64,000 nucleotides of DNA from Methylosinus sp. H3A (GCF_015709455.1 NZ_JADNQW010000005.1:2968501-3032500), one strand, 5' to 3'; counted from the first letter of the stretch, positions 1 through 9,314 are shown. A program made the numbers and translations. Notes: generated from the letters alone by a model not told the origin.

Positions 1-2
1 CG

Positions 3-353
3 TGGGAGGCGCTCGCGGATTATCCGCATCCGCCGCAGGCCTGCCTCGTCAATTTCTATGCGCCGGAGGCGCGCATGGGGCTGCATCAGGATCGCGACGA
101 GGCCGATTTCACCGCGCCGATTCTCTCCGTTTCCCTCGGCGCGGATTGCCGATTCCGTCTCGGCGGGGCCAAACGTTCCGATTCGTCGCAGGTCTTCGCG
201 CTATCGTCCGGCGATGTGCTGACGCTCGGCGGGCCGGCGCGATTGCGCTTCCATGGCGTCGATCGGCTGTTACCGGAGCTCGCGCCGCAGCTCGCTTCGC
301 CGCTTTTTGCTGCGGGCGGACGCATCAATCTGACGCTGCGCCGCGTTACCTGA
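3..353 (+). CDS. alkB: AlkB-like alpha-ketoglutarate-dependent dioxygenase (3' part)
   Basis: The gene enters from the left edge, so its start is missing; about 116 C-terminal residues are visible. The Fe(II)/2-oxoglutarate dioxygenase core can be read: NFYAPEARMGLHQDRDE holds the HxD iron ligands, RFHGVDRL the distal histidine, and INLTLRR near the end the arginine that would bind 2-oxoglutarate. AlkB enzymes remove alkyl groups from damaged DNA or RNA by oxidative demethylation in the cytoplasm. The order and spacing of motifs match the family. What is inferred is the substrate; bacterial AlkB paralogues differ in preference. The gene is followed by about 240 bases without a gene before the cytochrome c. 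Confidence 0.85.
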   Translation, partial: WEALADYPHPPQACLVNFYAPEARMGLHQDRDEADFTAPILSVSLGADCRFRLGGAKRSDSSQVFALSSGDVLTLGGPARLRFHGVDRLLPELAPQLASPLFAAGGRINLTLRRVT

Positions 354-594
354 GCGGGGTTTCGACGAAGCAGGGACGGGCTTTTGCTAAAAACCTCTGC
401 TTCTCGCGAAGATTCTGAACGGCTGCTCGACGAGATTTCAGGCCCCGTTCAGCAAGGGGAGCATATTGTCACCAATAGCGCTCCGATATAGTTTCCCGGC
501 CGCGGGATGAACGATCGGCGCAGGCGTCACGCCAGGGCCGGCAAATTAAGACAGTCGGTTCCCAGGGGACGACGCTTCGAGGAAAGGAACGAGG

Positions 595-993
595 ATGAAA
601 TCTGTGACCAGACTGGCGCTCGCTGCGGGCGTCGTTTTCGCCGCCATGGCCGGCCAGGCGATCGCCGCCGGCGATCCCGCGGCGGGCGAGAAGGTCTTCA
701 ACAAGTGCAAGGCCTGCCATCAGGTCGGCGAGACCGCCAAGAACGCGGTCGCTCCGGAGCTGAACGGCATCAACGGCCGCAAGGCCGCCGCGGTCGAGGG
801 CTACACCTATTCCGACGCTCTCAAGGGCGCCGGCATCACCTGGGACGAGGCCGTCTTCAAGGAATTCGTCAAGAATCCGAAGGCCAAGGTCGCCGGCACC
901 AAAATGGTGTTCCCCGGCCTCGCCAAGGAGCAAGAGCAGGACGACGTCTGGGCCTATCTCAGCCAGTTCGGCGCGGACGGCAAGAAGAAGTAA
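595..993 (+). CDS. periplasmic class I cytochrome c (cytochrome c2-like)
   Basis: A 132-residue secreted electron carrier. Residues 1-25 form a Sec signal peptide ending in AIAA. The haem motif is C38-K-A-C41-H42, and M104 in GTKMVF is the likely sixth iron ligand; the FPGL and DDVWAYL segments are also typical of cytochrome c2/c550. It would shuttle electrons in the periplasm between a dehydrogenase or bc1 complex and a terminal oxidase. In a methylotroph it might take electrons from methanol dehydrogenase, but no such gene is near and this is only a possibility. A GGAAAGG-like ribosome binding site sits upstream of the ATG, and a strong intrinsic terminator follows, so the gene is probably monocistronic. 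Confidence 0.93.
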   Translation: MKSVTRLALAAGVVFAAMAGQAIAAGDPAAGEKVFNKCKACHQVGETAKNAVAPELNGINGRKAAAVEGYTYSDALKGAGITWDEAVFKEFVKNPKAKVAGTKMVFPGLAKEQEQDDVWAYLSQFGADGKKK

Positions 994-1017
994 TCCGAGC
1001 ATTCCGTTCGGTTGGCG

Positions 1018-1048
1018 AAAGCGGCCCCTTCGGGCCGCTTTTTCTTTT
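1018..1048 (+). terminator. intrinsic terminator of the cytochrome c gene
   Basis: A perfect 7-bp GC stem (GCGGCCC / GGGCCGC) with a CTTC tetraloop is followed by TTTTTCTTTT. It begins 25 bases after the cytochrome c stop codon and ends the transcript before siroheme synthase. Confidence 0.92.
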
Positions 1049-1096
1049 GCCGGATCGGAGCTAAATGCCCTCGTGACGGGGCGAAGAGAGAGCCGA

Positions 1097-2503
1097 GTGA
1101 CGCGCAAGCCAGACGAAGTCCCAGCCGAGCTGATGCAGGAGCTCGCGACGCTGCCGGTGTTCTACGCGCTCGAAGGGCGGCGCGTCGTCGTCGCCGGCGG
1201 CTCGGATGGCGCGGCCTGGAAGGCCGACCTCGCCGCCGCGGCGGGCGCGAAGGTCGATGTCTTTACCGCGGCCCCGTCGCAACGTCTGAAGGAGCTCGCC
1301 GGAGCAAGGCCGCGCCTCACGCTCGTCGAGCGCGGCTGGCGCAAGGACGATCTCGCCGGCGCGGCGATGGCGCTCGCCGTCATCGAGGACGACGTGGAGG
1401 CGCAGGCGTTTCGCGACGCCGCCAAGGCGCATGGCGTTCCCGTCAATCTCACCGACCGGCCGGCGCTCAGCGATTTTCTCATGGGCGCCATCGTCAACCG
1501 CTCGCCGCTCGTCATAGGCGTCTCCACCAGCGGCGCCGCGCCGGCTTTCGCCCAGGCGGTGCGCGCGCGCGTCGAGACGCTCATACCGTCGAGCTTCTCC
1601 GCCTGGACCAAAGCGGCGCGCGCCTTTCGTCCGCGCGTTATGGCCTCGGGTCTCGATTTTTTCGCACGCCGCGACTTTTGGCGGCGTTTTACACGCGAGG
1701 CTTTCGCGCGTGTCGAACATGCGCCGCAGGACGAAGATCTCGACGCGCTGCTCGAGGAGACGCGCCGCGCCGATGAAGCCTCCGCGCGCGGCCGCGTGAC
1801 GCTGGTCGGGGCAGGGCCGGGCGATCCGGAGCTGCTGACGCTCAAAGGACTGCGCGCGCTCGTCGGCGCCGATGTCGTTCTCTTCGACGATCTGGTGCCG
1901 GCCGCGGTGCTCGATCTCGCGCGACGCGAGGCGACGCGCATCAATGTCGGCAAGCGCGGCTATGCGCCTTCGGTGAAGCAGGAGGAGATCACAGCCCTCT
2001 TGGTGAAGCTCGCCAAGGAGGGCAAGAATGTCGTGCGCCTCAAGGGCGGCGATCCGATGATCTTCGGCCGCGCCAATGAGGAGATACGCGCCATTCGCGC
2101 CGCGGGCCTCGAGGCGGAGATCGTGCCGGGGGTGACGGCGGCGCTCGCCGCTGCGGCGGCGCTCGAAATCTCGCTCACCAATCGCGACACGGCGCGCCGC
2201 GTGCAATTCGTCACCGCGCATACGAGCGACGGCAAATTCCCCGAGGACATCGATTGGCGCGCGCTCGCCGACCGCCGCGCGACGACGGCGGTCTATATGG
2301 GCAATCGCACGCTGCCGGCGCTGTCGAAGCGTCTGCTGGCCGAAGGCATGGACCCTTCGACGCCGGCCTTTCTCGTCGAGCGCGCGAGCACGCCGCAGCA
2401 GCGCATCATCGCCGGCACGATTCGTGATCTGCCGGAGCGCGTGGCGCAGGAGACGCTCGAAGGGCCTTGCCTCGTGCTGATCGGCGCGACGCTCGGCGGC
2501 TGA
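1097..2503 (+). CDS. cysG: siroheme synthase (precorrin-2 dehydrogenase / uroporphyrinogen-III C-methyltransferase)
   Basis: A multifunctional enzyme that makes sirohaem, the cofactor of sulfite and nitrite reductases. The N-terminal ~200 residues carry an NAD-binding fold (VVVAGGSDGAA) for precorrin-2 oxidation and ferrochelation; STSGAAPAFAQAVR is typical of that domain. The C-terminal ~250 residues are the SAM-dependent uroporphyrinogen-III methyltransferase, with VGAGPGDPELLTLKG and VRLKGGDPMIFGR. I chose the GTG at 1097 because an AGAGAG sequence lies just upstream; an in-frame GTG at 1073 would add eight residues. The ferrochelatase function is inferred from the family. No cysteine-biosynthesis or nitrite-reductase genes adjoin it. 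Confidence 0.92.
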   Translation: MTRKPDEVPAELMQELATLPVFYALEGRRVVVAGGSDGAAWKADLAAAAGAKVDVFTAAPSQRLKELAGARPRLTLVERGWRKDDLAGAAMALAVIEDDVEAQAFRDAAKAHGVPVNLTDRPALSDFLMGAIVNRSPLVIGVSTSGAAPAFAQAVRARVETLIPSSFSAWTKAARAFRPRVMASGLDFFARRDFWRRFTREAFARVEHAPQDEDLDALLEETRRADEASARGRVTLVGAGPGDPELLTLKGLRALVGADVVLFDDLVPAAVLDLARREATRINVGKRGYAPSVKQEEITALLVKLAKEGKNVVRLKGGDPMIFGRANEEIRAIRAAGLEAEIVPGVTAALAAAAALEISLTNRDTARRVQFVTAHTSDGKFPEDIDWRALADRRATTAVYMGNRTLPALSKRLLAEGMDPSTPAFLVERASTPQQRIIAGTIRDLPERVAQETLEGPCLVLIGATLGG

Positions 2504-2507
2504 CCCT

Positions 2508-4667
2508 TCAATATTTGAACGACAATGTCGCCGAGATCGACCGCGGCTCGCCGCGAAAGAGCGCGCCGCTGGATGTGAAATTCGGCCGATCGGTGAGATT
2601 GCTGGCGCTCACATCGAGCTTCCAATGTTCGTCGAAGCGATAGCCGAGCGAGGCGCCGAGCATTTGCTGCGGGGCGAGGGTGAAGCCATAGGCGTTGGGC
2701 AAGGTCGCCTCCGCCGCGCTCGCATAATAATAGCTCGCGCCGAGCTCCAATCCGCGCAGCACGTCCCATTCCGGCTTGTAGTCGAGGCTGACGCTGAACA
2801 CGCGGCGCGGCGCGCCCAGGAGATCGCTGCCCGCCTGCGTCGGGACATTGGAGTCCTTGGCGACTACGGCGTGCAGAAAAGTGGCGGCGCCGCTCGCCTG
2901 CAGGCCGGGAAGAATTTCGCCGGAAAGATTGAATTCGACGCCATGGCTGTGCTGGCGGCCGGTGACGAGGGCGTAAAATCCGCCGGGATCGGCGGGATCG
3001 GTGATGGCGACATGGTCGCGCGTCACATCGAACAGGCCGATTTCGAAACGCGCCTTATATTCCGGAAAGCGCTGCTCGAAGCCGATCTCATATTGGGTGT
3101 CCTGCTGCGGGGGCGGCGCGTCGCCCCCTCTCACCCGCACCGAAATATTTGGAATGAGCGAGCGCCCGAAGGCGGCGAAGAAATGCGTCTGCTCGTCGGG
3201 GCGAAACAACAGGCCGGCGCGTGGGCTGAAATAGCCTCTCGTTCCCTTGCCGAGCGTGGAGGAGGATGTTCCAGAGAGAGCGCCGAAGGGATCGAAGACC
3301 GTCTCGCGCTGCGCCAGCAGATCATAGCGGCCGCCGAGGAGAATGCGCCATTGCGGCGAGAGGTCGATGAGATCCTGCGTGTAGACCGAGTGGCTCCAGG
3401 CGCGCGCCGCGCCATTGGCCCATTGCGCGCCGGAATAGTCGACGCCGAGCGGATAGATCGGCGCGCCTATGTCGATCTTCGGCAGCGGATCGCGCGCGAA
3501 TAATTCGTCATGGCCGTAGAAATAGTCCCAATGCTCGAGGCCGAGAAAGACGGTGTGCGCGACATCGCCCGTCATGAAACGGCCGTTCAATCGCAATTGC
3601 GCATCGAAATTTCGCTGCGCGAAATGCGATTGCGCAGGGCGGCCGAGCGTGACCGAATGCAGGCCGTCATAGCCCCAGCCGAGGAACCAGCCATAGGTGC
3701 TGCCGCTCAGCGAATAGTCGACGACCGTGGCGAGCGACCAGTCGGCGTCGAAGGCGTGCTCATAGGTGAAGGTGAAATCCGCAGATTGCGGCCGCTCATG
3801 CTCATTGACCGGAGCGCCCGCATAGAACTCGCGCGGCGTATGCAGAAATATCGGCGAGGCGGGAACGCCGTCGCGATAGACGAAACGCCCCGTGCGATAT
3901 TCGGCGCGCAGCGTCGCCCTGTCGCCATTGTCGAGGACGAGCGTCGCCGCCGGCGCGAGCAGAACGGCGCGGGAGCGCACATAGTCCACGAAGCTGCCGA
4001 CGCTCTGCGCGAAGCCCGTCATGCGGAACAGCAGCGTCTGCGCGTCGTTCAGCGGCGTGTTGACGTCGAATGTCGTGCGATAGACGTCGAATGCGCCGAT
4101 CGTCGCCGTTCCGCGCGCGAAGCGCTCCGCGAGTGGAGCCTTGCGTATGTAGTTGGCCGAGCCGCCATAGCCGCCGAGCGCCTTGCCGAACAGCATGGCG
4201 CTCGGGCCTTTGTAGAACTCCACATGGTCGACGGTCGAGAGATTGACGTCTTGCGCGGTGAAGCCATGCGCGGCGCCGTCGAACAGAGTGAGGCCGCCGG
4301 GAAAGCCGCGCATCACGAAGCTCGGCGAATAGCCGGAGTCGGAGACCGACGCATTGACGAAGACGCCGGACACGTCCTTGCCGAGCGTCTTCGCCTGCGG
4401 CGCGGAGCCGTCGTCTCGCTTTTTCTCGCTCGATTGCGCGCGTTCGATCGTCGGTCGCTCGTCGCTCTCCTCGGCGAATGCGGGGCCCGCGAAGGCCACC
4501 AGCGAGACGACGGCGGCGTCGCGGAGGCGCCGGCCGAGCGGAGGCGCGGAAAAAATGCGCGACGACTCTTCGAGAGGCGTCTGCGCAAAATGGATTTTCC
4601 TCGAACCTTTTCCCGCGACGCGCGATGACAACAGAACTGCGCTGAGCGCGTCCGGACGAAAGCTCAC
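2508..4667 (-). CDS. TonB-dependent siderophore receptor
   Basis: A 719-residue outer-membrane receptor for ferric siderophores. After a signal region (LRDAAVVSLVAFAGPAFA, about residues 48-65) comes the plug domain: FVMRGFPGGLTLFDG, VEFYKGPSAMLFGK and GGSANYIRKAPL are classic siderophore-receptor plug motifs. The rest is a predicted 22-stranded barrel ending in the aromatic terminus SATLSFKY. The N terminus is unusual, because about 45 polar residues precede the hydrophobic signal stretch, so the true start may lie further downstream. The substrate cannot be told from sequence. The gene converges on cysG with four bases between stops. Upstream lie an imperfect palindrome (4756-4777) and a decayed PepSY-type membrane protein fragment, a frequent companion of such receptors. 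Confidence 0.9.
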   Translation of the reverse strand: MSFRPDALSAVLLSSRVAGKGSRKIHFAQTPLEESSRIFSAPPLGRRLRDAAVVSLVAFAGPAFAEESDERPTIERAQSSEKKRDDGSAPQAKTLGKDVSGVFVNASVSDSGYSPSFVMRGFPGGLTLFDGAAHGFTAQDVNLSTVDHVEFYKGPSAMLFGKALGGYGGSANYIRKAPLAERFARGTATIGAFDVYRTTFDVNTPLNDAQTLLFRMTGFAQSVGSFVDYVRSRAVLLAPAATLVLDNGDRATLRAEYRTGRFVYRDGVPASPIFLHTPREFYAGAPVNEHERPQSADFTFTYEHAFDADWSLATVVDYSLSGSTYGWFLGWGYDGLHSVTLGRPAQSHFAQRNFDAQLRLNGRFMTGDVAHTVFLGLEHWDYFYGHDELFARDPLPKIDIGAPIYPLGVDYSGAQWANGAARAWSHSVYTQDLIDLSPQWRILLGGRYDLLAQRETVFDPFGALSGTSSSTLGKGTRGYFSPRAGLLFRPDEQTHFFAAFGRSLIPNISVRVRGGDAPPPQQDTQYEIGFEQRFPEYKARFEIGLFDVTRDHVAITDPADPGGFYALVTGRQHSHGVEFNLSGEILPGLQASGAATFLHAVVAKDSNVPTQAGSDLLGAPRRVFSVSLDYKPEWDVLRGLELGASYYYASAAEATLPNAYGFTLAPQQMLGASLGYRFDEHWKLDVSASNLTDRPNFTSSGALFRGEPRSISATLSFKY

Positions 4668-4755
4668 GCGAACCTCACAAGAAATCCCCCGCCGAACTGG
4701 GGCCGGCTTTAGCGTATTGTATTATGCGGTTCGACGCCGTTGCAATCGAGCGAGG

Positions 4756-4777
4756 AGAATATTCGCAGCGAATTTCT
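4756..4777. promoter_or_regulatory. candidate operator upstream of the siderophore receptor
   Basis: AGAATATTCGC and GCGAATTTCT face each other around a single A, giving an almost perfect palindrome with one extra base in one arm. It lies about 90 bases upstream of the receptor ATG in an AT-richer stretch, where an iron-responsive regulator such as Fur, Irr or RirA would be expected to bind. I cannot match it to one consensus, so the regulator is unknown. Confidence 0.3.
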
Positions 4778-4816
4778 TGTCTGTCATGAACCTTTCATGA
4801 GACATTTCTCCGTGGC

Positions 4817-5011
4817 TCATGCGTCGATCTTGGCGGTGAGGCTCTTCTTTGCCGAATGCGCCTCGCGCGCGGCGCGCTTCTTCCACCAGATATAGACGCC
4901 GGAGCCGGAGGGCATGGCGATGGCGAGGCCGCGCGCGCGGACGAAGATGGAGTAGGGCGGGCCGAACAGGCTCGCCTTATGCAGAGCGGAATCATGAGCG
5001 CGGGCCTGCAT
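4817..5011 (-). pseudogene. remnant of a PepSY-associated transmembrane protein
   Basis: The reading frame contains LHKASLFGPPYSIFV followed by GLAIAMPSGSGVYIWWKKR. This closely resembles the C-terminal signature of PepSY-associated membrane proteins (LH-x-G-x-x-FG ... LxGLxxxxLxxTGVYLWWRKR), which usually sit beside TonB siderophore receptors and are thought to help release iron. Only the last ~50 residues of a protein that is normally 350-500 residues remain, and the membrane helix is broken by charged and helix-breaking residues (VRARG, MPSG). I read it as the decayed 3' end of such a gene between recQ and the receptor. It could instead be a chance small ORF. Confidence 0.45.
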
Positions 5012-5077
5012 CGGCCGGACGTCGCCGCCGCTTTTCGCTCGTCGTTTCCTCGCGCGGGAGACCGAGTTGTCGCGCCG

Positions 5078-6889
5078 TCAGCGCAGCGCGTCCGACAGCG
5101 CCTCGAGGAAAGCCTCGCCATAATGCGTGAGCTTGTGATCGCCCACGCCATGCACGGAGCGCATTTCGTCGAGCGTCGCCGGGCGGCGAGACGCCATGTC
5201 GATGAGCGTGCGATCGGAGAAGATCACATAAGCGGCCACGCCCTGCGCGCGCGCGAGCTCCAGCCGCTTGCGCTTCAGCGCCGCCAGCACGCGCTCCTCC
5301 TGCTCGTCGAGCCCTTGCGCGCGGGCCGGCTCGCCGCGTTTGGTCCGCGCCGATTTCGCGGCGAGGCTGTCGCCCCGCAGCGCGATCTGCGCGCGGCCGA
5401 AGAGAATATCCTCGCCCTTCGGCGTCAGCCGAAAGCCGCCATGCTCGGCCGAAGCGAGCGCGAGCGCGCGCGCCGCGAACAGCTGGCGGATGATCGCGCC
5501 CCATTCCTGCTTGGAGTGATCCTTGCCGACGCCGAAAGTCTTGAGACTGTCGTGATGATTGCGGCGCACCGCCTCGCTGGCCTCGCCGGTGAGAATATCG
5601 GCGAGATAATTGGCGCCGAAGCGCTGGCCGGTCCGCATGGCGGCCGACAGCGCCTTTTGCGCGTCCACGGTGCCGTCGTAGATTTTGACCTGTCCGAGAC
5701 AAATGTCGCAGCGTCCGCAGGGCGGGCTCTCTTCGTCGAAATAGGCGAGCAGCGTCTGGCGCCGGCAGGAGGGCGTCTCACACAGCATGGCGAGTGCGGA
5801 GAAGCGATCGTGCTCGATGCGCTTGCGCTCCTCGGGCACTTCTTTCTGATCGATCTGCCGGCGGCGGAAGGCCATATCGTCGAGGCCGTAGAGGGTCAGC
5901 GTGTCGGCCGGCAGTCCGTCGCGGCCGGCGCGGCCGATCTCCTGATAATAGGATTCGACGCTCGACGGCATGTCGGCATGGGCGACGAAGCGCACATCCG
6001 GCTTGTTGACGCCCATGCCGAAGGCGATCGTCGCGACCGCGATGATCCCATCCTCCTGCAGGAAGCGATCCTGATTGCGGTTGCGCTTCGCCTGCTCGAG
6101 CCCGGCGTGATAGCAAATCGTCTCATGGCCCTGCTCGGCGAAGAAGGCGGCGAGCTTTTCCGTCGCATCGCGCGAGGAGCAATAGACGATGCCGCTCTCG
6201 CCGCGATGTTTTTCCAGGAAGCGCAGCAGTTGCCGGCGCGGGCTGTCCTTGGCCGCGAAATTGAGCGCGAGATTTGGCCGGTCGAAACTATGCAGGAAGA
6301 CATGCGGGCCGGTCGCGAACAGGCGCTGGGCGATGTCGGCGCGCGTCGCTCTGTCGGCTGTGGCGGTGAGTCCGACGACCTGCGCGCCGAGCGCCTTCGC
6401 CGTCGCGCCGAGCTCGCGATATTCCGGGCGGAAATCATGGCCCCATTCGGAGACGCAATGGGCTTCGTCGATCGCGAGTCGCGTCGCGCCGGCGCGGGAG
6501 AGCTCGGCGATGAGGCCGGGCATGACGAGCCGCTCCGGCGAGACGAACAGAAGCCGCAATTCGCCCGAGCGCATGGCGCGGCGCGCTTCGTCATTCTCGG
6601 CGGCGTCGTTCATGGAGTTGAGCGTCGCGGCGGGCACGCCGAGGGCGCGCATCTGCCGCACCTGATCGCGCATCAGGGCGATGAGCGGCGAGACGACCAC
6701 GGTGAGCTTGCCGTCGACGAGGGCGGGCAGCTGATAGCACATGGATTTGCCGCTGCCCGTGGGCATGATGGCGAGGACGGGCTCGCCGGCCAGCACGGCG
6801 GCGATGATCTCGGCCTGGCCGGGCCGGAAATCCTCATAGCCGAACACGGATTTGAGCAGCGCGCGCGCCTGCGGCGGAAGGGACGACAT
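5078..6889 (-). CDS. recQ: ATP-dependent DNA helicase RecQ
   Basis: A 603-residue 3'-5' superfamily 2 helicase for recombination repair and restart of stalled forks. Domain order is complete: helicase core with Walker A MPTGSGKSMCYQ (residues ~42-53), DEAHC box, and motif VI region YYQEIGRAGRDG; a RecQ zinc-binding region with four cysteines (CETPSC ... CGRCDIC); a winged-helix region; and a C-terminal HRDC domain ending in VHGVGDHKLTHYGEAF. Length is normal for bacterial RecQ. It is transcribed away from the multicopper oxidase gene, and only the PepSY remnant separates its stop from the siderophore receptor upstream region. Confidence 0.97.
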   Translation of the reverse strand: MSSLPPQARALLKSVFGYEDFRPGQAEIIAAVLAGEPVLAIMPTGSGKSMCYQLPALVDGKLTVVVSPLIALMRDQVRQMRALGVPAATLNSMNDAAENDEARRAMRSGELRLLFVSPERLVMPGLIAELSRAGATRLAIDEAHCVSEWGHDFRPEYRELGATAKALGAQVVGLTATADRATRADIAQRLFATGPHVFLHSFDRPNLALNFAAKDSPRRQLLRFLEKHRGESGIVYCSSRDATEKLAAFFAEQGHETICYHAGLEQAKRNRNQDRFLQEDGIIAVATIAFGMGVNKPDVRFVAHADMPSSVESYYQEIGRAGRDGLPADTLTLYGLDDMAFRRRQIDQKEVPEERKRIEHDRFSALAMLCETPSCRRQTLLAYFDEESPPCGRCDICLGQVKIYDGTVDAQKALSAAMRTGQRFGANYLADILTGEASEAVRRNHHDSLKTFGVGKDHSKQEWGAIIRQLFAARALALASAEHGGFRLTPKGEDILFGRAQIALRGDSLAAKSARTKRGEPARAQGLDEQEERVLAALKRKRLELARAQGVAAYVIFSDRTLIDMASRRPATLDEMRSVHGVGDHKLTHYGEAFLEALSDALR

Positions 6890-7056
6890 GGGGAGGGGGT
6901 AGCACGGCGGCGGCCGAGGCGCGAGGGCGATGCTCGCTCGTCCGATCTTCGGCGGGAGAGAAGACGAGCCGCCACATTGTTCGCCTAAACAGGGGCGATT
7001 ATCCTCGCCGTCGCGGTTTCGCGATGTTTTTCGTTTCGTCTCGAGGATTTTGTTTC

Positions 7057-9309
7057 ATGCTGATCAAATTCGACAATCACCTGCCGCTCGCCGCCCTCGA
7101 CGTGATCGGCGCCGGCCAGACCGGGGGCTGGGGGAAGATCGCCGTCTCCATCGAAGCGCGCAGCGTCAAATATACCGACGCCGTCGCCGCGCCGGCCGCC
7201 CCCAACGCCTGGTGCTATATTCGTCAGGGCTCGCCGCAGGAGCGGGCCGTCAGCCTCGAGAATTATCTCGGGCCCGTCGTCAATGTCACGCGCGGCCGCC
7301 CGCTCGAGATCGTCTGGATCAACCGAATCGGCTCCATGCCGGCGGAAAAGCCCGGCGACGCGCGTTCGCTCGCCATGCCGCCGATCGACCCGCCGCCCAT
7401 GGACCTCGCGGAAGACATAGACCAGTATAAATCGATGAATTATCCGGTCGGCGTCGTCACTCATCTGCACGGCGCCAAGGCGCGGCCCGATTCGGACGGC
7501 TGGCCGCTGAGTCCGGCGAGCTTCGAGGGCAATCCTTACGGAATGCCGGCCTATCGCTCCTATTGCTTTCCCAATGACCAGCGCGCGGCGATGCTGTGGT
7601 TCCACGACCATGGCATGGACAATACGGCGGTGCAGGTGCATGCCGGGCTCGCGGGCCTTTATTTCGTGCGCGACAATTCCGACGCCGAGCTCTTCCATCT
7701 CATCGGCGACGAGACGCAGGAATTGCCGCTCGTCATCCAAGACCGCTGCCTGAACGCCGACGGCGCCGGGGTGAGCTACAGCAAAGGCGTGCCGATCGAG
7801 ACGGACGCTGCGACGGGCAAGCGCGTCTTCATTCGTCCGGAGTTTCTGGGCGACACGATTTTCGTCAATGGCCGCCCCTGGCCGCATGCTCATGTCAATC
7901 CGAAGATCTATCGCCTGCGCATTCTCAACGGCTCCAACGCCCGCAGCTATGCGCTGACGCTCGCCGATCCGGACGGCAAGATCGGCGGCAAAATCTGGTA
8001 TGGCGATCTTCTCACCGCGATCGGCAATGACGGCGGCCTCTTCAGCCGCGGCGAGGCGCTCGAGGAGAATGACTATCTGCTGCTCGCGCCGGGCGAGCGA
8101 CTCGATGTGCTGGTCGATCTCACCGCGATCGACCATGACGTCCTCGGCTCTCTGCATCTCGTCAATCTGTCGATCGCCGGTTATGATTCCGCGCAGCCGG
8201 AGCAGGAGCCGATTTTCCAGAACGATGCGGATTCCGTCTTCGCGCCGGGAAGCGTCGAGGCGCTGAAGGCGATCTCCTTCACGATACAGAGCGACGGTCC
8301 GCACGCCGATCTGCCGCTCGCCAATGTGATGGAGTTCCGCATCGTCGCGGCCTCGCACAGCCATGGCGCGGCGGCTCCCGGCGCGCCGGCGACGGCGCAT
8401 GGGGCGGCGCATGCGGCCGCGCATCCTCCGCTCGACCGCGCGACGCTCGACAAGATCCTGCTGCGCTACGCCGATGACGAGAGTTTCCGTTGGGACGCCA
8501 GCAAGCCGGCGCTCACGCGCGCCAATGCGGACGCGCCAATCGCGCGCAATCGTTTCGTGCTGCTGATGAACGACACCGCCGGCAAGGCCGATGTCGAGCC
8601 GGTCAACGCGATCACCGGCGGCCCTTGGCGCGACACGCAAATGTGGGAGCTGCGGCCCTCGACAGCGCCCGCCGGCGATGCGAGCGCCTTTGTCCTTCCC
8701 TTCGACGCCAAGCTCGCGACGCCATGGGAGGAGGGCCAGCCTGCGGCGGGCGTCGCCTATCAGGTCTCGCGCGCGTATTTCTTCGAGCCGGCGGACCCCA
8801 ATCCGCCCTATGCCGCTCGCCACGCCGATCCGCTATGGCCTCTCGCGACCGACAATGTCGATCCCGCCGGCTATCCGCCCATCTATCGCTACGCCCATCT
8901 CTATCGGCACAATCCGGCGGCGGGCCGCGCCATCATCCGCCCGCGCGAGGGCAGCTATGAGCGCTGGTATGTGGCCAATATCGGCAATGACCAGGCCAAT
9001 CTCGCCGGCGGGACGCCCGATATGCATCCCTTCCATATGCATCTCGTGAATTTCGTCGTGCTGCGGCGGTTCCGCCTGCGCAAGGACGCATCCGAAAAAT
9101 CGGTTTTCGGGCGCATAGAGCGGCGGCTCGATTTCGACGGCGTCGTGCGCCACGATACGGTCCGCATCCAATCCAATGAGCTCGTCGAGCTCTTGGTGCA
9201 TTTCCCGCGCGGCTATACCGGCGTCTATCCCTATCATTGCCATCTCGTGGAGCATGAGGACATGGGAATGATGCTGCACTTCGACGTGCAGCCGCAGGGC
9301 GCGCCGTGA
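7057..9309 (+). CDS. multicopper oxidase (CotA / phenoxazinone synthase-like)
   Basis: A three-cupredoxin-domain copper oxidase of about 750 residues that couples one-electron oxidation of a substrate to reduction of O2 to water. All four copper motifs are visible: HLHGAK (~residue 134), WFHDHGMD (~181), HPFHMH (~656) and HCHLVEHEDMGMM (~727), the last holding the type 1 copper Cys and an axial Met. The ATG at 7057 has a GAGG ribosome binding site; an ATG 33 bases upstream is in frame. No signal peptide is seen, so it may be cytosolic or exported by an unusual route. A His/Ala-rich insert (~432-459) lies in the second half. Substrate is unknown; related enzymes oxidise phenols, bilirubin or metal ions. 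Confidence 0.92.
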   Translation: MLIKFDNHLPLAALDVIGAGQTGGWGKIAVSIEARSVKYTDAVAAPAAPNAWCYIRQGSPQERAVSLENYLGPVVNVTRGRPLEIVWINRIGSMPAEKPGDARSLAMPPIDPPPMDLAEDIDQYKSMNYPVGVVTHLHGAKARPDSDGWPLSPASFEGNPYGMPAYRSYCFPNDQRAAMLWFHDHGMDNTAVQVHAGLAGLYFVRDNSDAELFHLIGDETQELPLVIQDRCLNADGAGVSYSKGVPIETDAATGKRVFIRPEFLGDTIFVNGRPWPHAHVNPKIYRLRILNGSNARSYALTLADPDGKIGGKIWYGDLLTAIGNDGGLFSRGEALEENDYLLLAPGERLDVLVDLTAIDHDVLGSLHLVNLSIAGYDSAQPEQEPIFQNDADSVFAPGSVEALKAISFTIQSDGPHADLPLANVMEFRIVAASHSHGAAAPGAPATAHGAAHAAAHPPLDRATLDKILLRYADDESFRWDASKPALTRANADAPIARNRFVLLMNDTAGKADVEPVNAITGGPWRDTQMWELRPSTAPAGDASAFVLPFDAKLATPWEEGQPAAGVAYQVSRAYFFEPADPNPPYAARHADPLWPLATDNVDPAGYPPIYRYAHLYRHNPAAGRAIIRPREGSYERWYVANIGNDQANLAGGTPDMHPFHMHLVNFVVLRRFRLRKDASEKSVFGRIERRLDFDGVVRHDTVRIQSNELVELLVHFPRGYTGVYPYHCHLVEHEDMGMMLHFDVQPQGAP

Positions 9310-9314
9310 CAAAG

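Noticed and set aside
469..1107. Minus-strand ORF over the cytochrome c gene
   Set aside because: Antisense to a cytochrome c with signal peptide and haem motif.
4856..6988. A 710-codon plus-strand frame opposite recQ
   Set aside because: Antisense shadow of RecQ with biased composition and no domain.
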